DNA from: Trichinella spiralis
Taxonomy: Eukaryota; Nematoda; Enoplea; Trichinellida; Trichinellidae
Reading direction: 5' to 3'
DNA: 64,000 bases
Assembly: GCA_000181795.3 (NCBI GenBank)
Contig: CM012954.1
Coordinates: forward strand, 6,193,996-6,257,995
Part shown: positions 25,101 to 37,400 of the stretch, piece by piece
Numbering within the stretch: the stretch's first letter is position 1
Layout: each line of letters begins with the position of its first letter
Position numbers and translations under genes: made by a program
Notes under the pieces: model-generated
Seen by the model: only the letters and a program-made list of their open reading frames with translations
What the model was told of the DNA's origin: nothing
Database searches by the model: none

Positions 25101-28100
25101 CAATTTCAACTTCGTCCACTGAACAGGACGAAGATTGCTGTTCACCGACTGTGCAGGCCTTTTTGAACGACGCGGCAAAAGATGTGGAAGCGGTGGTTTG
25201 GTGAATTGGACGACAGAGAACAACTTTCGAAGAGCACATCGACGGAGAAGTAGAGCAGGACGAAGTGGACGACGTCGTCGGTTCCCCATCGGCCACTGGA
25301 ACGCGATTCACCACCAACGACGTTGCCACCATTGGCAACTGTTCCCGAGATTCGGGATATGAGCCGACCGACGGTTCCGTACTGTTGTAATCGATCTGAA
25401 ATTCAACGCACAGCTCATTCACACTTCTCCCTTCTAGCATTACGGGACACAATCAACTGGACAGACAATTGAGCACAAATAAAAAAAAAACTTACAACGA
25501 TCATTTCGGACGATTCCAACAGAATACAGTCGCTGATTCGATAATGTTCAGAAAATCGAACTCGTTTTCCAAAACTGAAACAAAAATTGAAATTCTATTA
25601 AAACAAAAAAAAGAAAACAATTAAACGCGTTTGTGAAAATGATCGTCGTATGTATGCAAAATTGAAATAACGAACGAAACAAGCAGAAATAAATTTTAAG
25701 AAAGCGAAGAAAAAAAAACATTGCCAATAAATAGTTTTTTAAAAAAAAAAGGACCAGCTGCGAAAAAATTCTCTGTTCCACCAGAGCAGAAATGAATGAA
25801 TAATGATGATGCTTATACATATATATTTGCGTGGTTAGCAGCAGCAATTTGAAGCGAGCATTTGCAACAATTTTCCTTTTTGCAACACAGAGCTTTCAAA
25901 ATGCCGAACAACTTTTAAATACAATCGAATAATAATAATAATAAAGAAGAATTCAAGAAAATAAATAATGATTAAAAAATAATAAATAAATAAATTAATT
26001 AATTAAAATCACTACTACTACTACTGCTACATCATTGGTGAAAATTTGCAAATGAAAAAGAAAATATTGGGTGTCGTCAATTTAATATCATCGTCATCAT
26101 TGTTGTCGTCGTCGTCGCTGGTCGTTCGTTCTCAAACAACAAACGAAAAGAGAGAAAATCTAGCAAAGCTAACCGGATTGCTCTATTAATAGTTTTGAAT
26201 AACCGACTAACTAACCAGCCAGCCAGCCAGCCAACAAGCCAGCTAAGCTGCCAACTTGCCGTTTTCCAAGTCAAATTTTCACTGTGCATTTAACGCACGT
26301 GCACTGCAGCAAGTCTAATGAGCTATTTTTTTCCGTCGTCAATCAGAAAATGCTCATGAAGAAAAACAATACACAGATAAACAGAAAAAATCTCACATAA
26401 TATATATATATATTTTGTTTCCTTGTTTATCTTTGACAAATCTGATAATTTGTTTAAATTACACACAGAAATAAAGCAAATAAAAATTATTCATTCAAAA
26501 ACAAATCATCAATACCATTCTCCACGATGACATGGCAGTGCAATGTTGCCGGGTTTGGCCGTCGGTTGTATAGAAATTATTAAATAGCATGCACAGAATT
26601 TGACAAATACAGACAAAGCGGCAACTGATTGTTGAGATAAAAAGAAAAAAGATCCATCCGGTGAACAAGCAACAAAAGTGAAGAAAAAAAGCATATATAT
26701 CTATATATACACCAAAAAAAACCAACCAGAAAAGAAAGAGAACAACAGCAACAGCTGTCAGCAGCTTGGATTTCCGGCTTGGATGACTATTAGCAAATAG
26801 CATCACAGAGCCGGAAGAAGAAAGTCGGTCGGACAAAAAGAAGAAGAAGAAGAGCAACAAACAAAAATTTAAAAAAAGCAGATAATAAATAATATACATT
26901 TTAGCTGATTAAACAGAAAAATAAAAATTTTTTTTAAATATATACTGTTGCCTGTGGATGAATGAATGTAAAGTTGTTGTTTCCCAGATGATAAAAGAAA
27001 TCAGTCAGTCAGTCAGTCAGCGAACCATTAAGCTGGTCAATCGTGGTCGGTCGATCGGTCAATCAACAACAAGCAGAGAGTTGGTCAGTGGAACCGAGAG
27101 GTCGGCACGCGTTCATACAGAGAGAAAAAGTGCCAAATGAAAAAAAGAGAGAGGAAAAAAAATAATAAAAGCCCCTTTTCTGCTCTCTGATTTGCCAGTT
27201 ATAATGATAATAATAATAAGAAGAATGAATAACGGTGTGTGCGTGTGTGTCTGTGTGTGCATAATGTGCTCTGGCGTTTTTCCAGCCAACAAAGTCAGTC
27301 AGTAGCTTGTCAACAAGCGACGTCGGTGAAGAGAATGACCAGTTTGTGACCCACTTTTCCGCCTTGTAGCCTACGAATGCGACGACCTTCGCCTCTGTCC
27401 GGCTAGTGGTCACTATTGTTACCTAGATGTCGAACCGCAGCAGGACGACAAGATCAGTCGAAAATTCCCGCGCACTGTGGTTGGTTGGACGTACAGCTAC
27501 CACTACCACTACTACCACCACCACCACCATCATCACAACTGCATAGACATAACCTGGCCCTGGCCCCGGTCCGGCCCCCTGTGCCGATTTCTACCACTAC
27601 CAGTACTAGTGCTGCCACTGATATGTGTGTGTGTGTGTGCGCTCGTTGGGTTTCTGTTGTTTCGATGTTTGCTCTGCACTTTTCCATTTACTTGTCTTCA
27701 CTCTGCACATACAATTCACACATTCCAATGAAAAGTTGACATCCGCCTACAGACTACCGGGGCACAGTGTCATCAATTTCATAGTATACACAAAGAAAAA
27801 ATTAGCACAACAATCAAACGCTCAAGTAAAAATGGGATGTGAATAAAAAAGAAAAGAAAAAATTTTTTTCATTTTTCTTCCTCATATTCGAAAATAATTT
27901 GCATAAAAAAGAATAATAATAATACCGCTCAGAAGTTGTGTTTCACAAGCCAATTTTCTGCTACATTTTACACAACTGTTTAGACAATAATCAAGGGTTG
28001 AGAAAAAACCAGTTTTGCAGAGAAAAATTGAACACCAATTTCACAGCAGAACAGACACAGTAAGATTGTTGGGAAAGAAGAAAAAAAAGCTGTTTTTTCC

Positions 28101-31100
28101 ACGTCCACTAATAAAGTTGGTTTTTGTTGGCATATTTTGAAGCACAGATACATCATTTGATCAGAAGAACAAATTCAATTTAGAAAATTCAATTAAACGG
28201 AAAAGCCGAACAATCAATCAATCAGTTGGTTAGTTGGCAAAATAGAGATGAAGATCAAAAATGAAAATATCATTTGTATTCGAATAATAATAATAATAAT
28301 AATAATTTGAAAAAAACCAAAAAAAAGCAACTCGTGTTTGCATAACCAAACCAAAATAAAACAAAAAAAACTGAAAAGCATGCATGATTCAGTAGTATTG
28401 GAATTTTTCGACAGATACCATCACACGCAGATGTTGTACAACAAAATCCACTGCTGCACATTCGACCCGACGGCCTCTGCCACCGGGCGCAAATGCGCTC
28501 GGTGATTGGTACTGGTGAAAGAATGAATGATTTCATTTAAAAAAAATCAATCAATGAAAAGTTCGATGGAATCAAAAAGATGATCCTAATGACAGACATT
28601 ATATTATGCAGAAGCAGATGGAATGAGAGAAGACGGCAACAACAACAACAACAACAACAAAAAATCCAGGCCACATTGTGAAAGTTGAAATGAAAACTTT
28701 TCGTCAATTGAAAAATTGAAATTCTTAATATGAATTTTTAAAAAATCGTTTAAATAATATCGTTGTTGTTCAAAAATAATTGCAATTTTCCCTTTTGATG
28801 AAAATATTAAAATCAAAACCAAAACACCAACGGTTAAAACAGAAAATTAGCCCCAATCGGAAATTGCAAAGCAAAGCATGTGTGTAAGTACAGTATGGAA
28901 AAATGCTATTACACGTGAATTGACAAAACGGCCTCAACGAGTCGCAAAGCATTTGTCAAAGGCGACAAGCAATAAAACAGGTCCTTGACAACCCCACTAC
29001 CAACAAGCATACTGAACACAACACGACCAATAAATGAATAATAAGAAATTGTTCAAGAGAAAAAAAAACTTTTTTCCCACAATAATTAATTGAATAAGAA
29101 ATGAACAATTTGAAGAAAATAAAATTATTCTCCATACCTTTCAACTGGCAAATATATTCGTCCATCGCAAAAAACAGCACCGCTGAGCAAAATGTACCAA
29201 CAAAAACTTCTCTGTCCTTTCCTAAACGGATGATATGCAGAAAATTTATTTATTCAAATACAAAATCAAATAATACTTGTATAAAAATTTGCCCGCTTGT
29301 TGGAATTGTTCATAACGTGCCGATTGGCATATTGTTCTCAACGTTTGATCGTCAACTCCGCGGAAAACATCCAACCGACGCAGAAAAAAGTAAACCAACT
29401 GCACCTCCTAAAAAACAAACAAACAAACAAATAAACAGATAAATAAAAATTAACATTTCCACGTTCTCTCCTTCCCACGACCATCGCGAAATGTCAGCTA
29501 CAGTATGAAAAGCGATGCAACAGAAAATTTGCATTATTTGCTTTTTCGAAGAAATGATTCGCTTTTTTTTCACCACCCCACGTATCCGGGCAAACGAACG
29601 TGCCGACCACGATCATCATCGACAAGAACAACAACAACAAGTAGGACAAGAATAAGACGACCAGCTTCATTGACAGCATCGGAGCGAAAAGCGGACAAAA
29701 TTCATTCGACCAGTTTACAGCGACCCTCCCCCATCCCCTTTCGCCGTAGCCGACCGAGCATACCAACTACAAGCATACCTATATATACATATCATCAATG
29801 ACAATATACGAAAATTTACTATTGCAACTGATCAACAATACCACCAAGTGGCCACCAAGCCAACAGTGAAAATTCCACTCAATCTTCAAACTCGTCCAAT
29901 TTAAATTGCTAAATATGATTTAAAGAAAAACTTGTTATTGATTAAAGGCGGTCATCGTTGAATGGATAAAATCAGCACGTTTCACTTGTATAATAATAAT
30001 AATCGTACATGTATATCGCCGCTGAATGCTAACTAATAATTTTCAAAATCACCCAAAGATGAACAAGTCACTATATATATATATGCTACTTGTAAACAAA
30101 CTTCACCCCCAACTACACAGACAATTGATTGGATGAAGTGAAATTGCTTCTTCGCGCCTAATCTGCAAGTACACAAATTCGGACACTGCAGCAATTCGTC
30201 AGATATTCAATCGGTAAACAAACGAAACATTATTTCTCTCGTTTAACTTTCAATTCCACTTCGAATCAATATTAACGCAATAAATATTAATCTACATGGA
30301 ACAACAAAAATATATAATCACGTCAAGTCCACTCACTCACCGTTGGACAAACAATTAATAAATTCCCTTATTTATTATTTATTTTCAACATTTCACAAAT
30401 ACCTGTTTAAATGAAAATTTCGTACCGTTACATGTCATCCACAAGCCGCGCCTAACTCCAATTTTTGCTCGACACGCAACAATTGAAAAGCAAGTTCAAA
30501 AAACTCTCTTTACCAGACCAGCACGACAACACAATAACCAACAAACAACAACGAATAATTATAATAACAATAATAAATAATCACCGAAAATTGACCAACA
30601 TTTTCAACTTTCTCACAACTGCAATGTTGTGTGAAAAAAGGAAAATTCATCCATCTTATATAAATACAATTTTCAACAAATATTAAAAATACATCAATTG
30701 TTACAGCAGTTGTTAAAAGAAAAGGAAACTTTTTTTTATTCCATCAAGTTAAAAAAATTCAAATTCAGAAACCAAAAAAAAGATAGAATATTTCCACCAT
30801 TGAAAAGTATAAAACAGTTGAATTGAATGAAAGCATAATCTTCAATTTAATTTAATTAAAAAATTAAACATTTTCGTCAATAATCAGCTCATTTTTTGCA
30901 TCTGGTACAAAAAATCCATTGAAAAAAAATGGAAATTTATTTTCAAAGACAAGCATTCGTTCAACAATTCTATTCATCTCATTTAATTGAAAATACATAT
31001 ATTATGCAAATATCAGCTTTGAAAGCATTATCACATATTTAAATAATGCAAAGAGGAAAATGTCACGGTGTTTTTATGCTCTTTTCCGATTGAATTGAAA

Positions 31101-33369
31101 ACAATGCGCCTTTTTTTCGTAATTACTATTATTATCATTAAAAACAGATTTCTTTTTTCACCTTTCGTCTCTTTCAACACTTATTTCACTTATTTTAACT
31201 TTTATTTATTCACAATTTCTGATTAATAATAAAGAAAAGCAAATTTTTCACATCATCTGCCAACGACAATTTCAAACAAATTTCAACACATTACAAATTA
31301 AAAATAAAATAATAATCATACATTATCAATATGCACGTTTGAAATGTTTTTCTCACAAAAAATGTATATCTTTTAGCTTTGAAGCTCTTCCATTATTACC
31401 CCTCAAATCTGACATCTCCAATCACTCTTAGTGTCTAATCAGATGAGTTAGCTGCTTGCTTGAACAATTAATTCCTTGAAAAACACCGCTTGATCGAAAA
31501 CAATTAACAAAAGATACAGAATAGATTAAATCAAATTACTTAAATATTGCAACATCAACGCTCGGATACTTGAAAAAGAAGAACAAAAATGGTAAAATTT
31601 TCAATCAAACAGTTCAACCAGCTACGTGTTCACCAACTACAGCATGAATGGAAAAATAATCGAACATGTAAAAATGAACAAACTTCATTCACACTGCTAC
31701 CCTAGACTGAAAATAAGATTTACTTTTCAACACTGGAAAAAAATCCACCACGACACCACGAAATTACAGTGAAACAACGTTGCAAAAAGTTCGTTGTACT
31801 TCATTTTTCGCAGTTGAAAAATTCAAACTATTCGTTTTCCACATCTCTACAGTAATGAACATTTCCTTCAAAATATGCCAGCAAACTGCAACGCGATAAA
31901 TTCTATTTATCATCCAAGAACGAAATATACTTGACCTCATTCGAAATCAATATCAAAGTTATATGAAAAGGCTTGCAATTGCAAGATGACAACATCATCG
32001 TCATCATCATCATCATCATCATAAACTGATGATAAAATCAAAAATGTGAGTTGTAAAAATTTTCACCAAACAACCAACATTCAAGTGAAAGAACGGAAGA
32101 AATTCAATTTGTCAAAAAATAATCAATAACTAACTTGATAAAAATTACAAAGTAAATTTGCAATGATTGCAACATTTCATCCGCTGCCAAATCTACTAAT
32201 TGCTCATCTTTAACAGGCCCATGTTGAACAAAAATCACACTGTTGTTCAAACAGAAATGAAAAGCAGGTTAAGTGCAGTACAGTAGTAGACTGTAGAAGG
32301 TGTTGTGCGCACGATGGACGACGACAGGTAATAATTGTGGAATCGATTTGCTATTTGATCAAGGGTAAAATCTGTTTATTGTCAGCGGTCAAATTTCCAG
32401 GTCATGTATGTAAACTTCGATGGCCGCAAAGAAGAGGTAAAAGAAGGTAAAACTGAAACCCGTTGAATTTGAAAATCGCACGTGCAAATTAAAGATAATA
32501 ATAAGAAGAGGAAGAAAAAAAAACAATAAAATTCCAATAATGCTCATCGCATTCTACAGACATTGACGATCCAGTTGGTGGAAAACTACTTCCGGCGTTT
32601 AAACAATCACGCATCACCGACTGGACAAGTGCTTAGGGGCTTTTCAATGGTTGTTAATAAGTCTGAAATGCGCACATTTTTATTATCGTTTTCATTTAAC
32701 TAACTTGCCGCCGGCTTGCTGACGACAATTTTGAAAAATAAGAATAATTTAGTGCAAATATTTGTCATTTTGCATTTATAAATGAAAACGTCATCGTCAC
32801 ATTTCACACCTGGCCATTGTTTGTGATCAATTTCATTCACAAAAATGAATGAACGAACGAAGGTGTGAACGACGTTGAGAAAAGCTGAAAAATTGACCAT
32901 CTGCATCACAAGCAGAATAAAGAATAAGAAGTATAAACAGCACAGTTGAACAAGCTGCAGCCTTGAGTAAACAAAAAATCTATTTAATCAATGACGTACG
33001 AGAATAGATATTCAACGATACCACCAGAGCAGCGTCGCGAGCACTGCAATTCACTATTTATGACTAACTATGCGAGATATCCATTAAGAGCTTACCGGAG
33101 TGCAATAATTTGGTCTTATTTATCAAATAATATGCAGAAGGAAGTCAAGGAAAAAAATACCAACGGAAAAAGATCATACTGAAATGTGAATAACTTTCTG
33201 AAAAACCAAAAACACGTGACGTTCAAAGACAAACACAGTTTCCCATGCCGACAAAATTTTGAAAAATCTACGCGCATCTAATTCAAGGTCGTCGAAAAAG
33301 AATGCTTACCTTGAGGTTGCGAAATTTCGACGGCTTTCTCAAAGCTTCAATTACAGCCGTATCTGCCAT
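16148..33369 (-). CDS. RAPGEF2/6-type (PDZ-GEF) Rap guanine nucleotide exchange factor
   Basis: Activates Rap GTPases at membranes and junctions. Fifteen coding exons: 33310-33369, 29277-29407, 29138-29221, 25496-25574, 25102-25395, 24456-25030, 24146-24403, 23891-24098, 23720-23827, 23433-23636, 18134-19649, 17690-18051, 16840-17629, 16231-16767, 16148-16173. Every phase matches and the sum is 1743 residues. Domain order: first cyclic-nucleotide-binding-like domain (about 30-118, CWYILLSG then SFGKR and SSEMIV), acidic linker ([17 protein letters not shown]), second such domain (about 360-490), Ras exchanger motif ([12 protein letters not shown]), PDZ (about 605-695, LKRGDQ), Ras-association (about 958-1065, split by a Ser/Thr-rich insert), RasGEF catalytic domain (about 1098-1330, [18 protein letters not shown]), and a Ser/Gln-rich tail ending SRV, a class I PDZ ligand like the SAV of the human proteins. 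The start [12 protein letters not shown] aligns with the human N-terminus. Exons 6-11 and exon 1 occur twice around assembly gaps; each is used once here. Confidence 0.93.
19332..21863. repeat. left copy of duplicated RAPGEF segment (exons 6 to part of 11)
   Basis: Near-identical to 22508-25027. It repeats exon 10 (20257-20460), exon 9 (20538-20645), exon 8 (20709-20916), exon 7 (20964-21221) and exon 6 (21274 to the gap), plus the first part of exon 11, with introns. An 8-bp difference sits at the exon 10 acceptor flank, and scattered single changes include a silent one in exon 8. It stops at the N gap. The last part (about 21430-21595) has many one-base homopolymer gains relative to the other copy and breaks the exon 6 frame. 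Best read as an overlapping or allelic contig end, not a second gene. Confidence 0.88.
21864..22185. other. assembly gap (322 N)
   Basis: A run of unknown bases between two near-identical copies of the same RAPGEF segment. The gap and duplicated flanks together mark a scaffold join between overlapping or allelic contigs. Confidence 0.99.
22186..22507. other. contig edge, strongly diverged relative of RAPGEF exon 11
   Basis: By position this should repeat about 19010-19331, but only scattered matches remain: TTGGCCAACGTA versus CTGGCCAACGTA near 22393, and a GATC...GCC-AAACG block before it. Minus-strand reading gives TLAKLN and SRLA where intact exon 11 has TLARLN and SRLG. Between 22508 and about 22595 the similarity rises quickly to near identity. 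It could be a chimeric contig end or a diverged paralogous fragment. Not part of my gene model. Confidence 0.5.
22508..25027. repeat. right copy of duplicated RAPGEF segment (exons 6 to part of 11)
   Basis: Near-identical to 19332-21863, carrying clean versions of exons 6-10 with open frames and good splice sites, and the first 230 or so bases of exon 11 (22595-22825). The reading frame of exon 11 is lost at the left edge, where a G present in the other copy is absent near 22569 and divergence begins. I used this copy for exons 6-10 and the left copy for exon 11, which is complete there. Confidence 0.88.
27372..27731 (+). other. open reading frame nested in the RAPGEF intron, unknown
   Basis: An unbroken 119-codon plus-strand frame opens right after an acceptor-like, pyrimidine-rich site (ending CCTTGTAG, exon edge about 27370). 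It starts [19 protein letters not shown], is followed by a His/Tyr-rich run, and then a strongly hydrophobic, Cys-rich segment of about 30 residues that would span a membrane. There is no in-frame ATG, so an upstream exon would be needed. Part of the hydrophobic stretch comes from a TG microsatellite, which argues for chance. I do not recognise a family. Confidence 0.2.
28419..28511 (-). other. candidate alternative or poison exon of RAPGEF
   Basis: A 93-bp GC-rich block inside an AT-rich intron, bounded on the minus strand by a strong acceptor (TTCTTTCACCAG) and a usable donor (ATG|GTATCTG). Between exons 3 and 4, which join directly in phase (giving SFGK as in the human proteins), its inclusion would bring an in-frame stop near its end. 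That would truncate the protein after the first domain. Expression is not known. Confidence 0.3.
29408..33309. other. large RAPGEF intron 1
   Basis: About 3.9 kb between the first and second coding exons. A GC-richer patch at about 29580-29770 gives open frames on both strands, none with recognisable similarity. From about 30188 rightwards the intron belongs to the 4.3 kb duplicated segment. An (ATC)n run sits near 31995-32020. No gene seen. Confidence 0.6.
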
Positions 33370-34468
33370 GCGCAGTAGAAAATCACTGGCATCAATCAGC
33401 CAACAAGCAATACTTTGTGAGCTTCAATTGCTACAACAATAAAAAGTAAAAATCAATGTCATATCTGAAATATTCAAAAATAAAATCAAAATAAAAACAA
33501 ACAATTACAGAAAATTCAAAGAACCCCAAACAAGGAAAAAATAGAACAATATCAAAGTGGGGCAAAATTCTAGTGTGGCCTAGATACAATTCACAGATGA
33601 GTGAAAGTCGCGCGAAAAGATTCAAAATCACAAACAAAAAAAGCAAGACAAAAAATAAAATCAATGACAATTTTTTTTTCATATAATAACGTAGTATTAA
33701 CGACACTTACAGAATTCGACCTATCTGAACAATTGTCGGACAACTTTCGAATACGCTGAATGTAATGTGGAGAGTAATAATAAAATGTAAAAAAAGATAA
33801 CAGCAGTAAAGTTCAAATCAAATCAAAATTACAGCTAGGTTAACATTGTCAGCTTCTTTGATAATAATATCAATCGTCTTCAGTTGAAACATCTACAGTA
33901 ACTCATCATTAAGATGATCAAGTTCTATTATTGTTCAATTTGAATTTCATTGTTCAAGATTTTTCATAAACAACCAGTATTACTGTGGAAGAAAACTCAT
34001 CGATGTGCATTCAATTTCATCATAATTATTTCAACATTCCTTAATTTTAACAACTGAGAAATAATAGCACGAAAATACTTTAATTAAGTTCAATCATAAA
34101 AGTACCATAACGAATAAATAAGAAAAAAAGTTTATCATTTTACCTGATATGAAGAGCTTTTGCATGCAGCTGACAAAGATGAAATAAAAAAAATGCAATG
34201 AAACAGAACTACAATGCGTGCTTTTTTCACCATGTTGTTTCAGCTGATCATTTTTCACCTCTGAAACCGACACTAAATTCATTGTATGCTTTTTGCTATC
34301 GCTTGTAAACAGTGTCAGGAACTGATTGCTCTAAATCCAACAAATTGTTCTACAATTTCGTTTTTGCTCAGCACGTTCGGTTTACGGAAATGTGTCTACT
34401 TTCAAAAAATCACATTATACATTATTATGATCTATAATATTGAAAGGTAATAACCTATTTCAATGAAA
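30188..34468. repeat. left copy of a 4.3 kb near-identical duplication with RAPGEF exon 1
   Basis: Matches 34479-38781 almost base for base, including the first coding exon (33310-33369) and a possible upstream noncoding exon (33711-33755). Differences are scattered substitutions, a microsatellite length change near 32005 and a few indels of roughly 15-25 bp, the pattern expected between two alleles. The last 60 bases before the gap are degraded relative to the other copy. Confidence 0.88.
33711..33755 (-). other. candidate 5' untranslated exon of RAPGEF
   Basis: A 45-bp block with a good acceptor (ACATTCAG) and a consensus donor (TCT|GTAAGTG), upstream of the exon that holds the start codon. 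The start-codon exon has a plausible acceptor (TTGTTGTAG) about 70 bases before the ATG and a stop codon in frame upstream of it. This block is therefore more likely leader than coding. It is repeated in the right-hand copy near 37990-38055. Confidence 0.35.
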
Positions 34469-34478
34469 NNNNNNNNNN
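34469..34478. other. assembly gap (10 N)
   Basis: A short conventional gap of ten N between two near-identical 4.3 kb segments. It marks where two overlapping or allelic contigs were placed end to end. Confidence 0.99.
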
Positions 34479-37400
34479 CAGCAAGTTCGTCAGATATTCA
34501 ATCGGTAAACAAACGAAACATTATTTCTCTCGTTTAACTTTCAATTCCACTTCGAATCAATATTAACGCAATAAATATTAATCTACATGGAACAACAAAA
34601 ATATATAATCACGTCAAGTCCACTCACTCACCGTTGGACAAACAATTAATAAATTCCCTTATTTATTATTTATTTTCAACATTTCACAAATACCTGTTTA
34701 AATGAAAATTTCGTACCGTTACATGTCATCCACAAGCCGCGCCTAACTCCAATTTTTGCTCGACACGCAACAATTGAAAAGCAAGTTCAAAAAACTCTCT
34801 TTACCAGACCAGCACGACAACACAATAACCAACAAACAACAACGAATAATTATAATAACAATAATAAATAATCACCGAAAATTGACCAACATTTTCAACT
34901 TTCTCACAACTGCAATGTTGTGTGAAAAAAGGAAAATTCATCCATCTTATATAAATACAATTTTCAACAAATATTAAAAATACATCAATTGTTACAGCAG
35001 TTGTTAAAAGAAAAGGAAACTTTTTTTTATTCCATCAAGTTAAAAAAATTCAAATTCAGAAACCAAAAAAAAGATAGAATATTTCCACCATTGAGAAGTA
35101 TAATGCTCTTTTTTTAAACTATATTCAAACAGTTGAATCGAATGAAAGCATAATCTTCAATTTAATTTAATTAAAAAATTAAACATTTTTGTCAATAATC
35201 AGCTCATTTTTTGCATCTGGTACAAAAAATCCATTGAAAGGAAAATGGAAATTTATTTTCAAAGACAAGCATTCGTTCAACAATTCTATTCATCTCATTT
35301 AATTGAAAATACATATATTATGCAAATATCAGCTTTGAAAGCATTATCACATATTTAAATAATGCAAAGAGGAAAATGTCACGGTGTTTTTATGCTCTTT
35401 TCCGACTGAATTGAAAACAATGCGCCTTTTTTTCGTAATTACTATTATTATCATTAAAAACAGATTTCTTTTTTCACCTTTCGTCTCTTTCAACACTTAT
35501 TTTATTTATTCACAATTTCTCATTAATAATAAAGAAAAGCAAATTTTTCACATCATCTGCCAACGACAATTTCAAACAAATTTCAACACATTACAAATTA
35601 AAAATAAAATAATAATCATACATTATCAATATGCACGTTTGAAATGTTTTTCTCACAAAAAATGTATAACTTTTAGCTTTGAAGCTCTTCCATTATTACC
35701 CCTCAAATCTGACATCTCCAATCACTCTTAGTGTCTAATCAGATGAGTTAGCTGCTTGTTTGAACAATTCAATCCTTGAAAAACACCGCTTTATCGAAAA
35801 CAATTAACAAAAGATACAGAATAGATTAAATCAAATAACTTAAATACTGCAACATCAACGCTCGGATACTTGAAAAAGAAGAAGAACAAAAATGGTAAAA
35901 TTTTCAATCAAACAGTTCAACCAGCTACGTGTTCACCAACTACAGCATGAATGGAAAAATAATCGAACATGTAAAAATGAACAAACTTCATTCACCCTGC
36001 TACCCTAGACTGAAAATAAGATTTACTTTTCAACATTGGAAAAAAATCCACCACGACACCACGAAATTACAGTGAAACAACGTTGCAAAAAGTTCGTTGT
36101 ACTTCATTTTTCGCAGTTGAAAAATTCAAACTATTCGTTTTCCACATCTCTACAGTAATGAACATTTCCTTCAAAATATGCCAGCAAACTGCAACGCGAT
36201 AAACTCTATTTATCATCCAAGAACGAAATATACTTGACCTCATTCGAAATCAATATCAAAGTTATATGAAAAGGCTTGCAATTGCAAGATGACAACATCA
36301 TAGTCATCATCATCATCATCATAAACTGATGATAAAATCAAAAATGTGAGTTGTAAAAATTTTCACCAAACAACCAACATTCAAGTGAAAGAACGGAAGA
36401 AATTCAATTTGTCAAAAAATAATCAATAACTAACTTGATAAAAATTACAAAGTAAATTTGCAATGATTGCAACATTTCATCCGCTGCCAATTCTACTAAT
36501 TGCTCATCTTTAACAGACCCATGTTGAACAAAAATCACACTGTTGTTCAAACAGAAATGAAAAGCAGGTAAAGTGCAGTACAGTAGTAGACTGTAGAAGG
36601 TGTTGTGCGCACGATGGACGACGACAGGTAATAATTGTGGAATCGATTTGCTATTTGATCAAGGGTAAAATCTGTTTATTGTCAGCGGTCAAATTTCCAG
36701 GTCATGTATGTAAACTTCGATGGCCGCAAAGAAGAGGTAAAAGAAGGTAAAACTGAAACCCGTTGAATTTGAAAATCGCACGTGCAAATTAAAGATAATA
36801 ATAAGAAGAGGAAGAAAAAAAAACAATAAAATTCCAATAATGCTCATCGCATTCTACAGACATTGATGATCCAGTTGGTGGAAAACTACTTCCGGCGTTT
36901 AAACAATCACGCATCACCGACTGGACAAGTGCTTAGGGGCTTTTCAATGGTTGTTAATAAGTCTGAAATGCGCACATTTTTATTATCGTTTTCATTTAAC
37001 TAACTTGCCGCCGGCTTGCTGACGATAATTTTGAAAAATAAGAATAATTTAGTGCAAATATTTGTCATTTTGCATTTATAAATGAAAACGTCATCGTCAC
37101 ATTTCACACCTGGCCATTGTTTGTGATCAATTTCATTCACAAAAATGAATGAACGAACGAAGGTGTGAACGACGTTGAGAAAAGCTGAAAAATTGACCAT
37201 TTGCATCACAAGCAGAATAAAGAATAAGAAGTATAAACAGCACAGTTGAACAAGCTGCAGCCTTGAGTAAACAAAAAATCTATTTAATCAATGACGTACG
37301 AGAATAGATATTCAACGATACCACCAGAGCAGCGTCGCGAGCACTGCAATTCACTATTTATGACTAACTATGCGAGATATCCATTAAGAGCTTACCGGAG

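Larger units (their letters stand above)
25575..29137. other. large RAPGEF intron 3 with low-complexity DNA
   Basis: About 3.6 kb between exons 3 and 4. It holds several simple repeats: (AGCC)n near 26216-26233, (AGTC)n near 27001-27019, TG runs near 27236-27260 and 27622-27640, (AAT)n near 28285-28306 and (AAC)n near 28637-28661. A few GC-richer patches stand out, two of which are listed separately as a candidate exon and a candidate nested reading frame. No other gene recognised. Confidence 0.6.

Noticed and set aside
29494-29801. Open frames on both strands in a GC-richer intron patch
   Set aside because: Neither has a recognisable family or a good pair of splice sites; the signal-peptide-like minus-strand string is short and ends in low complexity.
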